The notes below the pieces were generated by a model. That model did not search any database and was not told the DNA's origin. It was given only the letters and a program-made list of their open reading frames with translations. Position numbers and translations under genes: made by a program. A stretch of DNA of 59,145 nucleotides from Spirochaetales bacterium Spiro_02 (GTDB lineage: Bacteria; Spirochaetota; Spirochaetia; Sphaerochaetales; Sphaerochaetaceae). This document shows positions 1 to 9,121 of this stretch, in pieces. How positions within the stretch are numbered: position 1 is the first letter of the stretch; every line of letters starts with the position of its first letter. The stretch lies in the NCBI GenBank assembly GCA_001604275.1, contig LVBD01000055.1, positions 1 to 59,145 on the forward strand. The letters are read 5' to 3'.

Positions 1-191
1 AGTTCCGTTCCTTGAATTTAGGGCTTGACAACAGTAGTCAAATAAAAACTATTGACAGGCCCATTCCGCTTTATAAAAGGTCTTATCATCTTCTTGGATA
101 TTTTTTCTCAACGGATTATATTTGTTGCCAATACTCTCTTATTGAGCATCTTTTATGGTACCGCTTTGTTGTCAGCCAGAATATCATGGAT

Positions 192-1751
192 TCAATTCTT
201 TGAAACTTTAGGCATCAACACTTCAAGGGGCGTTTCCCCAGCCTTGTTTTTTATTGAAAAATCGGCACCTGAATTTCTCAATTCTTCCAGCACCACATTG
301 ATATTCTCCCGTTCGATATCATGATAGCGATCATCATTCAGGAAAGCATACCGGTTCATACGACAAAAACAATGTGCCGCCGTATTTCCATGAATATCTT
401 GGATATTCACATCCACCCCACTGGCTAGTATTTCAGACAAGCCAAGAATATCCTGCACGACATATTCCAGCAAATAATGGAGAAAAGTTTTTCCGTCATT
501 GTCCGTAGCATTCAAACGGACGCCATGGGACAAATACAAATTGAGAAATTGTCCCTGCAGAACATCATCGTGAATCCTCGGAAGGTACATCAATCCCGTC
601 ATGCCGCGTTGGTTCCGTGCATTGACGTCTACACCTGCGAGAATACAGGCTTCGGCCAAGTCAAACAATCGGCAATATGTAGCCTCCATCAAAACAGTCT
701 CACCTTTGTCACTGACACTTGTTATGGAAGCCCCATGCTCAAACGCATAGTCAATACTTTTTTTCCCTTCTGAAAATCCGAACCCGCCAAATATGAAACA
801 TGCTCGATGCAACATATGGTCGAAGCTTTTTTGTGTCAGATATGGACGGAACCTGGTCATCAAGGTATCGAACCATTGAATGTCGCCCATTGAATGAACA
901 TCGGCAAGACAATACCCCAATTCCCGATCAGTCAAAAGAGCATCAAGCCCCATATCCAAAAGGTACTGTACGACATCCCTCTTGTCGGATAGGATCGCGT
1001 ATGTGATTACGATACCGGTTCCTGTCGGAGCTGTTTCAGCTCCGTGATCAACGAGATATCGAACCAGTTCAAGATTTCCATTTGAGACTGCATTCAACAA
1101 AGGCGTACTGCCTTTTTTCACACAATTGACATCGGCTCCAGCTTCGATCAATCGTACTGCCACATCGAACAAACCGTAGGAACATATATCCAGCAAATAA
1201 TTGTAAGCGACTGCTTTTTCTATGTTCAGATACCGTGACGCGATTTCCATATATTCTTGAGCTTCGTCCAGATACCAAGACTCTGCGATCATACGGAAAT
1301 TCGTTTCAGGATACGAAAAGTCCTTGCAAGATCTCACGCAATCAAGGTATGCCCCATGCGTACGTTCCATCCATTCCGCAAAGTCATACTTGTTAAATTC
1401 ATACCAATCATTGCAAAAACAAGCGAAATACATCTCTTGGGATATTCGCTCATTCTCCGCCTGATTCTGAAAATCAATAGTCACGAATGGCCTGACAAAG
1501 TCAAGCAATTCAGATATTTCATCAAACTTCAGCACCTCCATATATGCCAAAAGCGTTGAATAATCAAGTTCGGAAAGTCCATAGTCTTTTTGGATACGAC
1601 GAAACACATCGAAAGAAGAAAGCCCCTGGATTTCCTTTCGCAAGGCATATGCGCCTGCAAGATAATATCGTTCGAACTCTTGTATTTCATTGCCGTGCAA
1701 CGTTCCCGTCAGAAAGGCATCCAACAATGCTTCACCGATAGATTTTGACAC
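192..1751 (-). CDS. Ankyrin-repeat protein
   Basis: The protein has 519 residues. From about residue 175 to the end it carries repeated ankyrin-like units, with signatures such as GSTPLLNAVSNGNLELVRYLVDHGA, split over several repeats (for example 'GETVLMEA', 'GKTFLHYLL' and 'GNTAAHCF'). The first third (about 1-170) is helical-looking and unrecognised. No signal peptide or membrane segment is visible, so it is probably a cytoplasmic protein-protein interaction scaffold. The start is GTG at 1751, chosen because AGGTG lies about 8 nt upstream. It is transcribed divergently from yaaA. Partner and function are unknown. Confidence 0.8.
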   Translation of the reverse strand: MSKSIGEALLDAFLTGTLHGNEIQEFERYYLAGAYALRKEIQGLSSFDVFRRIQKDYGLSELDYSTLLAYMEVLKFDEISELLDFVRPFVTIDFQNQAENERISQEMYFACFCNDWYEFNKYDFAEWMERTHGAYLDCVRSCKDFSYPETNFRMIAESWYLDEAQEYMEIASRYLNIEKAVAYNYLLDICSYGLFDVAVRLIEAGADVNCVKKGSTPLLNAVSNGNLELVRYLVDHGAETAPTGTGIVITYAILSDKRDVVQYLLDMGLDALLTDRELGYCLADVHSMGDIQWFDTLMTRFRPYLTQKSFDHMLHRACFIFGGFGFSEGKKSIDYAFEHGASITSVSDKGETVLMEATYCRLFDLAEACILAGVDVNARNQRGMTGLMYLPRIHDDVLQGQFLNLYLSHGVRLNATDNDGKTFLHYLLEYVVQDILGLSEILASGVDVNIQDIHGNTAAHCFCRMNRYAFLNDDRYHDIERENINVVLEELRNSGADFSIKNKAGETPLEVLMPKVSKN

Positions 1752-1877
1752 CGCTTTTCACCTCAACAACCATCCTATCATCGGAAAAAGAATATGTAAC
1801 GCTTACCTTTGGAATACAACCCTCAAAATACCATTTTACCGTTGAATTTTCTCTTTCCGCTTCCATACCTACCGTAC

Positions 1878-1906
1878 TTGTCCTCTTTTTCCGTTCCACC
1901 TACACT
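1878..1906 (+). promoter_or_regulatory. yaaA promoter, leaderless geometry
   Basis: TTGTCC (1878-1883), 17 bp spacer, TACACT (1901-1906). The yaaA ATG begins 6 nt after the -10 hexamer, so transcription should start at or next to the start codon. No Shine-Dalgarno sequence is visible. Seen in sequence; not tested. Confidence 0.5.
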
Positions 1907-1912
1907 GTTGAC

Positions 1913-2689
1913 ATGAAGATCATCATCTCCCCAGCCAAAAAGATGAGAACCGACTACGACTTTCTTGCCCCCCGAAACACCCCGGTATTCATCGACCGGG
2001 CAAAAAGACTCGTCGAATATTTGAAAGGCTTGTCCTACGACCAACTCAAGGTCTTGCTTGCATGCAACGACGAAATTGCGACCCTCAATTACGACCGGTA
2101 CCGCAGAATGGATTTGGAAGGACCCCTGACCAATCCTGCGATTCTCTCCTACGACGGCATCCAATACAAATACATGGCTCCGCAGGTCTTCGAGACAAAA
2201 TATTACGAATATATTGAACAGCATCTACGAATTCTCTCCGGACTGTACGGAATCCTCAGACCATTCGACGGCGTCGTCCCATACCGACTTGAAATGCAAG
2301 CAAAGGTGAAAACCGATTTCTGCAAGAACCTCTACGATTATTGGAATTCGGGAATCTTCACTGAACTGACCAAAAACGACAACGTTATCCTCAATCTTGC
2401 CTCCGAAGAATACTCCAAGATCGTGTCAAAATTCCTTGTAAAGGACATTACGTACATTACCTGTGTGTTCGGAGAGATGACAGAGGGAAAAGTCAAGGAG
2501 AAAGGTGTTTACGTCAAAATGGCCCGCGGCGAGATGGTACGGTTTATGGCGGAGAACAATATCACGGATCTACAGGATGTCAAACGTTTCGATCGACTGG
2601 GATTTGTCTATCGCGATAAACTGTCCGATGAGAAGGCATGGGTGTTCGTCAGAAATGGAAAGGAACATGCGGCAAACCCCATTGGATAA
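1913..2689 (+). CDS. yaaA: Peroxide stress protein YaaA (DUF328)
   Basis: The 258-residue product starts MKIIISPAKKMR, the family's hallmark N-terminus. It also has the conserved 'LSGLYGILRPFDGVVPYRLEM' region (residues about 105-125, here split as LSGLYG and LRPFDGV) and a C-terminal 'DRLGFVY' block. In E. coli YaaA lowers intracellular iron during H2O2 stress and binds DNA. The open frame extends 56 codons upstream, but the ATG at 1913 gives the usual family length and the conserved N-terminus. No Shine-Dalgarno is present and the predicted promoter sits directly against the ATG, suggesting a leaderless mRNA. A peroxide-stress role fits an anaerobe. Confidence 0.93.
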   Translation: MKIIISPAKKMRTDYDFLAPRNTPVFIDRAKRLVEYLKGLSYDQLKVLLACNDEIATLNYDRYRRMDLEGPLTNPAILSYDGIQYKYMAPQVFETKYYEYIEQHLRILSGLYGILRPFDGVVPYRLEMQAKVKTDFCKNLYDYWNSGIFTELTKNDNVILNLASEEYSKIVSKFLVKDITYITCVFGEMTEGKVKEKGVYVKMARGEMVRFMAENNITDLQDVKRFDRLGFVYRDKLSDEKAWVFVRNGKEHAANPIG

Positions 2690-2763
2690 AACCTGCAAAT
2701 TTCATAGACCGAACAGGAAAACTGATACGAGCGGACAATACGGAGACCTCGCCATCGGGCCGT

Positions 2764-2793
2764 TGCGGCGTTTGCGGTCTCGCCAACGCCGCA
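2764..2793. terminator. Long hairpin between convergent yaaA and pgmB
   Basis: Arms TGCGGCGTT (2764-2772) and AACGCCGCA (2785-2793) are perfect complements. An inner GCG/CGC stem extends the helix. It sits between two convergent genes and probably stops transcription from one or both sides, though neither side has a clean T-tract. Confidence 0.45.
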
Positions 2794-2817
2794 TATTAGC
2801 GCGTTGACGATGATCCA

Positions 2818-3480
2818 TCATCTTGCTCTCCGTATTGAAGCAGTGACAAGCTTCAATATTTCCCCGAAATTCTCCGCATGCAGGACCTCTTTTTCCAAAG
2901 AAGGATCATGCAACCGGTAGGCGATGAAATTCATCCCTCCCGCCTTGGCAGCCTCGATCCCCGACAGAGCGTCCTCGATCACGACACATCCGGAAGGCTG
3001 AACGGCCAATGACTTGGAAGCCTTCAGGAACACCTCCGGGTCAGGCTTGCTATTGGAAATCATCGCCCCATCGACTATGGCATCGAACATCCCCGTGATC
3101 CCCAGCCGATCCAAGATCAACCGTGCGTTGCGGCTTGAAGAGCCCACCGCAAGCAAAAGGCCCAACTCATGCAGCCGGACAAGGGTCGGCCTCACGTCGG
3201 AATCCAAATCGGACGGAGACATCCGCAGCAAGTATTCGCGATACCACATGTTCTTTTTGTCCATCGCATAGCGAATCGTCTCTTCCGGCAACCTAATCCC
3301 GTTATACCGGAGAATGATCTCGAAACTCTCCCGGCGACTTACCCCGCGCAACTGTTCGTTCAACGTTCGGTCGAAACCAAGCCCCAACTCGTCGCTGATC
3401 CGTTTCCACGCCAGATAATGGAACTCGTCGGTATGACACAGGACACCGTCCAAATCAAAAATACACGCCTTCACCATCAT
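2818..3480 (-). CDS. pgmB: Beta-phosphoglucomutase (HAD family)
   Basis: This 220-residue HAD hydrolase-fold protein has the nucleophile motif FDLDGVL (Asp9 and Asp11), a helical cap containing 'RRESFEIIL', then 'VGSSSRNA' and the acidic 'VVIEDALSGIEAA' motif. Beta-phosphoglucomutase converts beta-glucose-1-phosphate to glucose-6-phosphate. It is the standard partner of inverting GH65 phosphorylases. Its ATG overlaps the stop of the GH65 gene by 4 bp (ATGA), indicating translational coupling. It is the last gene of the disaccharide operon. Another sugar-phosphate HAD phosphatase is possible in principle, but the context argues strongly for PgmB. Confidence 0.92.
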   Translation of the reverse strand: MMVKACIFDLDGVLCHTDEFHYLAWKRISDELGLGFDRTLNEQLRGVSRRESFEIILRYNGIRLPEETIRYAMDKKNMWYREYLLRMSPSDLDSDVRPTLVRLHELGLLLAVGSSSRNARLILDRLGITGMFDAIVDGAMISNSKPDPEVFLKASKSLAVQPSGCVVIEDALSGIEAAKAGGMNFIAYRLHDPSLEKEVLHAENFGEILKLVTASIRRAR

Positions 3481-5903
3481 GAAATCTCCCTCGACCTGGA
3501 TGATGACGATTCTTGAGAAACATCTTCCGTAGATACACGCCGCAAAGGAAACGATTGCTCATTCGTAGACATATCCATCGGATTTCCATAGATGAATATG
3601 TTGACAGGCCATGAAACATGCCCTTCCACTGCAAGCAACCGTACGCTCACCAGCCCTCCTCCGACCTCGATACGCACCCTCCGTCCGTGAAATTTCAAAG
3701 TAAATCGGTATCCCTTCCATGCATGAGGAACCGAAGGAGACAGGAAGACACCTTCGTCTTTGATCCGCAACCCTGCGAACCCGAAAAGGATAGCCAGACA
3801 ACTCCCCCCCATGTTCGCCGTATGGATGCCGTCTTTCGTATTGCCATGTGTATCGTGTATATCGATCTCCACCGAATCGCCGAAATAATCATATGCTTCG
3901 GTTTCAAATCCCAACCGGGAAGCCATGATACTGAATATGCACGTCGACAACGACGAATCGTGAGTCGTCAATTTCTCGTAGTAACGGAACGACCTTTCCA
4001 TCACATCGCGGGAAACTTCATCTTCATACAGGAAATGCGCAAGTACCGTGTCGGCTTGCTTGCACACTTGGTATCGATACAGCGTCAACGGATGGTAATG
4101 CATCAACAGAGGAAAATCTTCAACGGGAGTCGCCGCAAGGTCCCACACTTTCTTGGAAAGGAAACTATCGTCCTGCGGCGTAATGCCAAGCTTCGCGTCA
4201 TACGGCAAATACATCGCATCGGAAGCAGCCAGGAAACCATCGAGTTCTCCATCGCTGATCCTCGTCGCTTCACGCGCTTTGCCGGCCAACCCTTTGCTTT
4301 CAAACAACCGGAAATACTTCACCGCCCAAACCAGATCGTACTTTGCGGACACGTTGGTGTAATAATTGTTGTTCACCACGCAGGTATATTCGTCAGGTCC
4401 AGTTACACAATGCAGTTCAAATTTTCCGTCGTAGAAATTGCCCAAATCATACCAGAGGCGTGCGATCTCCAATAACAATTCCAATCCCATTTTTTCCATG
4501 AAATCATCGTCGCCGGTCACCAGATAATACATGACCACGGCATACGCGATCGCTCCGTCGATATGGTATTGGGCGGTTCCTGCGGGAAAAAATCCGGAAC
4601 ACTCCTTGCCGGAAATCGTACGCCATGGAAACAAGGCTCCCTTACGATGCCCCAATGCTCTTGCGTTTTCCCGTGCCTGAGGAAGAATCGAATAGCGGTA
4701 TGCAAGCAATTGCCGGGAAAATTCAGGTTTTGTCAACGTGAACAACGGTTGCACGTACATCTCCGTATCCCAAAAGTAATGCCCCTCGTATCCTTCGCCG
4801 GACAACCCTTTCGCAGCCAGATGACTGCGGCCGTCCTTTCCCACCGATTGCAACAACTGAAAAATATTGAACGTCAAAGCTTCGCTCAAAGCCTCGTCCC
4901 CATCGATCTCGAAGTCCACGTCGCTCCAGAACGCCCGAAGATATTCCGTCTGCTCGGCATACAATCCGTCGACTCCAACTTCCACCGCGCACTCGATCAC
5001 TTTCGCCGTCTCTTGAGAGGGATCGTCATACCGCAATCCATCAGAAACCGCCGCATAACGCGTCAACGCAACAGGCCTGTCCGCTCGCCCCTGTACGGTA
5101 AAAGTACGAACGACTGCCTCAGGGAACAGTTCCTCCATTACATCGATCGCATCATCGCCTGCAGACTCTTGCCCATCGGGGCCTCCTACGGATACTTCAT
5201 CTTGTACTGCGGAGACGACAGCAATTTCGCTCGTGGCGGCATGGGTAGAAATCAAGGATCGATATCCTGTCTTTCGGTTTCCTGCACGTCGTATTGTTTC
5301 CGGTCCGGATTCCACTCGATCGACCACGATGTGCTTGAGAGACTCCGATGCGACACGCGGGTCGCTTGGATCGCTAAAATTGCACACGTCGGCACGGTGC
5401 GAAGCTACAAACTGGATTTCACAAGGTGCGTCGACTACCACCCGATACGTCATGAGAAACAGAGGAAGCCTCACGAACGAAGCCATTCGCTTCACCTCGA
5501 CGCGTACGACCTTTCCTTGAGGGCTTTTCCACACGAGCGTACGTACGGTCACGCCATCGTCCATATCGAGGATGCGACAACCTTCAACGAAACCATCGTC
5601 AAGAGGCGTGCACAGAATGCCGTCCACATACAGTTTCACATCTTGGATATCCGCGATATTGACCAGCGTTTGCTTCTCGGTAACCAATCCGTGCAACGGC
5701 TCTGCCTGGGGCATCGGCACAATATCGTACACCCCGTTGACGTACGTTCCTCTCACGGAGGCGTATCCTTGAGGATACCCTTCTTCGAACGCTCCTCGAA
5801 CTCCGATGTATCCGTTCGCATTATGGAAAAGAGTTTCGTCCAACGACAAAGCCCCATTGTCAAAAGCACGCAACTCCTTCATGAACCTATGCCGTCGATA
5901 CAT
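3477..5903 (-). CDS. Glycoside hydrolase family 65 disaccharide phosphorylase
   Basis: The 808-residue protein shows GH65 features throughout: an N-terminal beta-sandwich with 'ETLFHNANGYIGVRG' (residues about 23-37), and an (alpha/alpha)6 barrel with 'KGLSGEGYEGHYFWDTE' and 'GPDEYTCVVNNNYYTN'. The Glu near residue 505 in the last motif is the likely general acid. The 'DTHGNTKDGIHTANMGG' block is also present. Such enzymes phosphorolyse alpha-glucosides (maltose, trehalose, kojibiose, nigerose) to beta-glucose-1-phosphate. No signal peptide is present, so it acts on imported sugar. Substrate cannot be read from sequence. It abuts the upstream permease stop by one base. Met8 is an alternative start. 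Confidence 0.92.
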   Translation of the reverse strand: MYRRHRFMKELRAFDNGALSLDETLFHNANGYIGVRGAFEEGYPQGYASVRGTYVNGVYDIVPMPQAEPLHGLVTEKQTLVNIADIQDVKLYVDGILCTPLDDGFVEGCRILDMDDGVTVRTLVWKSPQGKVVRVEVKRMASFVRLPLFLMTYRVVVDAPCEIQFVASHRADVCNFSDPSDPRVASESLKHIVVDRVESGPETIRRAGNRKTGYRSLISTHAATSEIAVVSAVQDEVSVGGPDGQESAGDDAIDVMEELFPEAVVRTFTVQGRADRPVALTRYAAVSDGLRYDDPSQETAKVIECAVEVGVDGLYAEQTEYLRAFWSDVDFEIDGDEALSEALTFNIFQLLQSVGKDGRSHLAAKGLSGEGYEGHYFWDTEMYVQPLFTLTKPEFSRQLLAYRYSILPQARENARALGHRKGALFPWRTISGKECSGFFPAGTAQYHIDGAIAYAVVMYYLVTGDDDFMEKMGLELLLEIARLWYDLGNFYDGKFELHCVTGPDEYTCVVNNNYYTNVSAKYDLVWAVKYFRLFESKGLAGKAREATRISDGELDGFLAASDAMYLPYDAKLGITPQDDSFLSKKVWDLAATPVEDFPLLMHYHPLTLYRYQVCKQADTVLAHFLYEDEVSRDVMERSFRYYEKLTTHDSSLSTCIFSIMASRLGFETEAYDYFGDSVEIDIHDTHGNTKDGIHTANMGGSCLAILFGFAGLRIKDEGVFLSPSVPHAWKGYRFTLKFHGRRVRIEVGGGLVSVRLLAVEGHVSWPVNIFIYGNPMDMSTNEQSFPLRRVSTEDVSQESSSSRSREIS

Positions 5904-6749
5904 TTATTTCACCGCCCCGGCTGCGACGCCCTTGATAATGTATTTCTGTGCAGCGAAGTAGAAAATGATCACTGGGATGATCGCCATCGTCAGACCGGCC
6001 ATGGCCTGGTTCCACTGGATCGTGAACACGCCGAAGAACGAACTGGTCGAAAGGGGGATCGTCCGCAACGCCTTGTTGTTCAGCACAAGCGACGGCAGCA
6101 GGTAGTCGTTCCATATCCAGATGATATCAAGGATGATGACGGTGACCGTCGTCGGCTTGAGCATCGGAAACACGATGCGCCAGAACACTCCGAACCGGCC
6201 GCACCCGTCCAGCGTCGCCGCTTCCTCGAGCGAAACGGGAATGCTCTTGACGAACCCATGGAACAGGAACACCGCCATCGACATGCCGAATCCGATGTAC
6301 ATGAACACGATCCCCTTGTAGGTATTGAGAATCTGGATGCCCAGCGACACCTTGGACCATTTCATCATCTGCACCAGCGGCATCATCAGTGTCTGGAACG
6401 GAATGAGCATCGTAGCGACGAACGTGAAGTAGATCAGCTTGCTCAACTTGTCGTTCTTGCGGGCGATCATCCAGGCGCACATCGACGAGAACACCACGAT
6501 GAACGCCACTGAAACGACGGTGATCAGCAGCGAGTTGCCGAACGCCCGGACGAAACTCATCTTCGCAGCGGCATCGGCGTAGTTGCTCCACAGGAACGTC
6601 CTGGGAAACGCCACAGGACTCATGTACAGTTCGGCGCGGTTCTTCACCGAATTGATGAACATGATGTACAGGGGGAACAGGAAGCACAGCCCCAGCGCAA
6701 GAATCAGAACGGACAGGACGATGCGTCCGACGCGCCTTTTCACGGTCAT
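5904..6749 (-). CDS. ABC sugar permease, MalG-type
   Basis: A 281-residue inner-membrane protein with six predicted hydrophobic segments and the inner-membrane permease EAA loop ('EEAATLDGCGRFGVFWRIVFPML', about residues 185-207, key residues EAA and G-x9-P). The N-terminal 'FPLYIMFINSVKNRAELY' is typical of MalG/LacG subunits. A longer frame runs upstream in the same phase but lies inside the partner permease gene. The ATG at 6749 overlaps that gene's stop by 4 bp, which fixes the start. It works with the adjacent MalF-type permease and the binding protein. No ATPase gene is in the operon, so a shared MsmK-like ATPase elsewhere is implied. Confidence 0.93.
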   Translation of the reverse strand: MTVKRRVGRIVLSVLILALGLCFLFPLYIMFINSVKNRAELYMSPVAFPRTFLWSNYADAAAKMSFVRAFGNSLLITVVSVAFIVVFSSMCAWMIARKNDKLSKLIYFTFVATMLIPFQTLMMPLVQMMKWSKVSLGIQILNTYKGIVFMYIGFGMSMAVFLFHGFVKSIPVSLEEAATLDGCGRFGVFWRIVFPMLKPTTVTVIILDIIWIWNDYLLPSLVLNNKALRTIPLSTSSFFGVFTIQWNQAMAGLTMAIIPVIIFYFAAQKYIIKGVAAGAVK

Positions 6750-7627
6750 AGCTGCACCTCCCGTTTCTTGGTGAACGCCACCTGGGTGATCGTCACCGCG
6801 GCGATCAGCAGGAAGAACATGATCGCCTTCGCCTGCCCGTAGCCGTAGTTGTTGTATGAAAAGATTTCGTTGAAGATGTTCATGGCGAACATCTCGGTCG
6901 ACGTCCCCGGCCCGCCACCGGTCAGCGACAGGTTGATGTCGTAGATCTTGAAGCAGTTGGACAGCGAGTAGAACGTACAGATCGTCACCGACGGCATGAT
7001 CAGCGGAAGTTCGATCGAGAAGAACTTGCGCCAGGCCCCCGCCCCGTCGATCGTGGCTGCCTCCATCACTTCGTCGGGCACCGCCTGGATGCCGGTGATA
7101 TAGATGATCATCACATACCCTGCCATCTGCCAGGTGATGACTACCACCAGCGCGGCCAGCGCGGCGTTGGGCACCAGCAGCCAGTTGAAGAACAGACCGG
7201 TCAGCCCGGTACTCTCCCCGATCGCCTTGAACGCATCGGAGAGAATGAATTTCCAGATATACCCTAGGATCAGACCGCCGATCAGGTTCGGCATGAAGAA
7301 CATCGTGCGGGCGATCGTATTGACCTTGAGCTTGGACGTGACCAGCAGCGCCAGCGCCAACCCAAGCACGTTGATGCACAGGACCGCCATCACGGTGAAT
7401 ATGAGCGTGTGTAACGCCGACTGCCCGAATCGGGCGTCGGAGAACAACGCCTTGAAATTCTGCAGTCCGACGAACTTGGCAGGATTCATCGCCAGACCGT
7501 CCCATTCGACGAACGAGTACCCGATGCCGATGATGAACGGGACGATCACGACGATGATGAACGCGAACAGCGCGGGGAACACGAACAGAAAGAACAGCAG
7601 GCGCTCCCGTTTCCTATTTGTTACCAT
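6746..7627 (-). CDS. ABC sugar permease, MalF-type
   Basis: This 293-residue integral membrane protein has the N-terminal 'RLLFFLFVFPALFAFII' segment and the EAA-loop region 'EVMEAATIDGAGAWRKFFSI' (about residues 182-201), followed by 'ELPLIMPSV'. These mark the MalF/UgpA class of binding-protein-dependent permeases. Its stop overlaps the next permease start (ATGA). It lies 93 bp downstream of the binding-protein gene, the gap being filled by a strong hairpin. The binding-protein and GH65 context suggests an alpha-glucoside disaccharide as substrate. Confidence 0.93.
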   Translation of the reverse strand: MVTNRKRERLLFFLFVFPALFAFIIVVIVPFIIGIGYSFVEWDGLAMNPAKFVGLQNFKALFSDARFGQSALHTLIFTVMAVLCINVLGLALALLVTSKLKVNTIARTMFFMPNLIGGLILGYIWKFILSDAFKAIGESTGLTGLFFNWLLVPNAALAALVVVITWQMAGYVMIIYITGIQAVPDEVMEAATIDGAGAWRKFFSIELPLIMPSVTICTFYSLSNCFKIYDINLSLTGGGPGTSTEMFAMNIFNEIFSYNNYGYGQAKAIMFFLLIAAVTITQVAFTKKREVQL

Positions 7628-7653
7628 GAGGGTATCTCCATGTCTGGAAAGAA

Positions 7654-7705
7654 CCGGGATCCTCCCCCGGCCACAGGCTGCGCCTTGGACGAGAATGGAT
7701 CCCGG
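7654..7705 (-). repeat. Intercistronic stem-loop after the binding-protein gene
   Basis: Perfect 9-bp arms CCGGGATCC (7654-7662) and GGATCCCGG (7697-7705) enclose a loop that can form a second small stem. It lies in the transcript between the binding-protein gene and the first permease gene. Such elements usually stabilise the upstream mRNA segment or attenuate read-through, giving more binding protein than permease. Confidence 0.6.
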
Positions 7706-7720
7706 ACATATGCGAAACCG

Positions 7721-8941
7721 CTACTTCTTCAGCCTCGACTGATAGGCATTGTCGATGCGGTTGACGAAATCGATGCCGCTCATCGATGGGGTGGTGAAGA
7801 ATTCCTGGGTGATCGGAGCGAAATCGGTATCGATGATGTTCATCGGCCAGTCGTTGAACGTCCACGGCAACGTATTGCCCGCCCCGGCGGCCTTCGCGAC
7901 ATCCGCGGACAGCGGATCGAGCGAATCGGTCGGAATGTTACTGGTGGCGGGAACGAAACCGAACTGGTTCACGATATAGTCCATCCCCTTGTCGGAGGTG
8001 TACAGCCAGTCGAGGAACTTGATCGCCGCTTCCTGCTGCGCCGCGGGGACCTGTGAATTGACGACCCAGTAGTACGGGACCGATACGGAAATCTTCTGGT
8101 TGCCGAGCAACGGAACGCCCTTCAGGCTCATGTCGAACGAAACCGAATAATCCTTGAACATACCGTAGCACCAGTTGCCCTGATGGATCATCGCTGTCTT
8201 GCCGGTGGCGAAGTCGCCGCAGGACCGATCGTAGTTGATCTCCATCGGGTTGACGCAATACGAACGGATCAGCTCCATCAACTGGGCGAACGCCTGGAAC
8301 TCCTTCTGGTCGGCAAGCCGCACGCCGCCCTGCTCATACGAGGCGCGGAATACGTCAGGATCGTCCATGATGGCGAACGGAGTATTCAGCAGGTGTCCGA
8401 TCAGGAAGTAGGACTCCTGGCTCAGACCGAGCGGATTGGACACCTTGCCCTTCAAGCTCTTGATCGCATTGAAGAACGCCTCCTGGGAGGCCAAGTCGGA
8501 ATCCTTGACCAGTGCGTCATCGACAACCAGACCAAAGCCCTCGACGCTGTACGGAACACCCACGCTCTTGCCGTCGATCTTCAGCGCCATGGAATCGGCG
8601 ATGTACTGCTGGACGGCCCCCGAACCGATGTCCGCAAGATACGCCTTGAACATGTCGGCCTCGGCGCCCTTGCTCACGGAGAACAACGTCGGAACTTCGT
8701 CGCCGGCCAGCTTCAGCCGCAACTGGGCGCGATAGTCGTCGCCGGTGGTCTCCCATATCTCCACCTTGATTCCCGTCTCGGCGGTGAAATCCTCCGCGGC
8801 CCGTTCCAGCGAATCGGTGATCTCCACCTTCGATTGGAAGATGATGATTTTCGTTTCGTCAGCTTTCTTTTCCGCGCTGCCAGATGCGAACAACGGCATC
8901 GTCATCAGCGCTACAAGCAACACGACTGCGATTTTCTTCAT
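7721..8941 (-). CDS. Extracellular sugar-binding protein (ABC, family 1)
   Basis: A 406-residue secreted protein. The start at 8941 gives the signal peptide MKKIAVVLLVALMTMPLFA followed by SGSAEKK, and AAGGAG sits 9 nt upstream. The longer in-frame start 13 codons earlier would spoil the signal peptide. There is no lipobox Cys, so a soluble periplasmic form is expected. The mature part looks like MalE/UgpB family 1 binding proteins ('FTAETGIKVEIWETTGDDYRAQLRLKLAGDEVPTLF', with the usual cluster-A motifs). It delivers substrate to the two permeases downstream. Confidence 0.9.
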   Translation of the reverse strand: MKKIAVVLLVALMTMPLFASGSAEKKADETKIIIFQSKVEITDSLERAAEDFTAETGIKVEIWETTGDDYRAQLRLKLAGDEVPTLFSVSKGAEADMFKAYLADIGSGAVQQYIADSMALKIDGKSVGVPYSVEGFGLVVDDALVKDSDLASQEAFFNAIKSLKGKVSNPLGLSQESYFLIGHLLNTPFAIMDDPDVFRASYEQGGVRLADQKEFQAFAQLMELIRSYCVNPMEINYDRSCGDFATGKTAMIHQGNWCYGMFKDYSVSFDMSLKGVPLLGNQKISVSVPYYWVVNSQVPAAQQEAAIKFLDWLYTSDKGMDYIVNQFGFVPATSNIPTDSLDPLSADVAKAAGAGNTLPWTFNDWPMNIIDTDFAPITQEFFTTPSMSGIDFVNRIDNAYQSRLKK

Positions 8942-8994
8942 AATTGCCTTCTCCTTTGTATGGTTGGTTATGATTTTCATAAATCGTTCAACTA

Positions 8995-9025
8995 ATTATC
9001 AGAGCGACAATGAGGATTCTGTCAA
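8995..9025 (-). promoter_or_regulatory. Promoter of the GH65/ABC operon
   Basis: On the minus strand TTGACA (9020-9025) is followed after 19 bp by GATAAT (8995-9000). It lies about 55 nt upstream of the binding-protein start codon. The spacer is slightly long, which is common in regulator-controlled promoters. The LacI-type palindrome at 9074-9086 lies about 50 bp upstream of the -35. Confidence 0.5.
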
Positions 9026-9073
9026 GAAAAAATTTATATTAAGTTGCTTTATAATGATTTACTGCGATTATTC

Positions 9074-9086
9074 AGTAAATTTTACA
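9074..9086 (-). promoter_or_regulatory. Candidate LacI-family operator upstream of the disaccharide operon
   Basis: The minus strand reads TGTAAAATTTACT, 12 of 13 bases identical to the perfect palindrome TGTAAAATTTACA in front of the lacI-type gene (10120-10132). Two near-identical palindromes flanking this regulator gene point to its own binding site. Confidence 0.55.
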
Positions 9087-9121
9087 TAAAAAGTAGTATT
9101 TTTCAACATAAATTGCGTTTA

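Noticed and set aside
1-191. Small plus-strand ORFs at the left end
   Set aside because: 63- and 90-codon frames with no ribosome site or similarity; the second overlaps the ankyrin gene.
4563-6512. A 649-codon plus-strand frame opposite GH65 and the permease
   Set aside because: Antisense shadow with His/Arg-rich composition; the opposite strand encodes well-recognised enzymes.
5904-7505. A 533-codon minus-strand open frame through both permease genes
   Set aside because: Its first half is an out-of-frame reading of the MalF-type gene (low-complexity, Arg/Asp/His-rich); only the part from 6749 has permease features.
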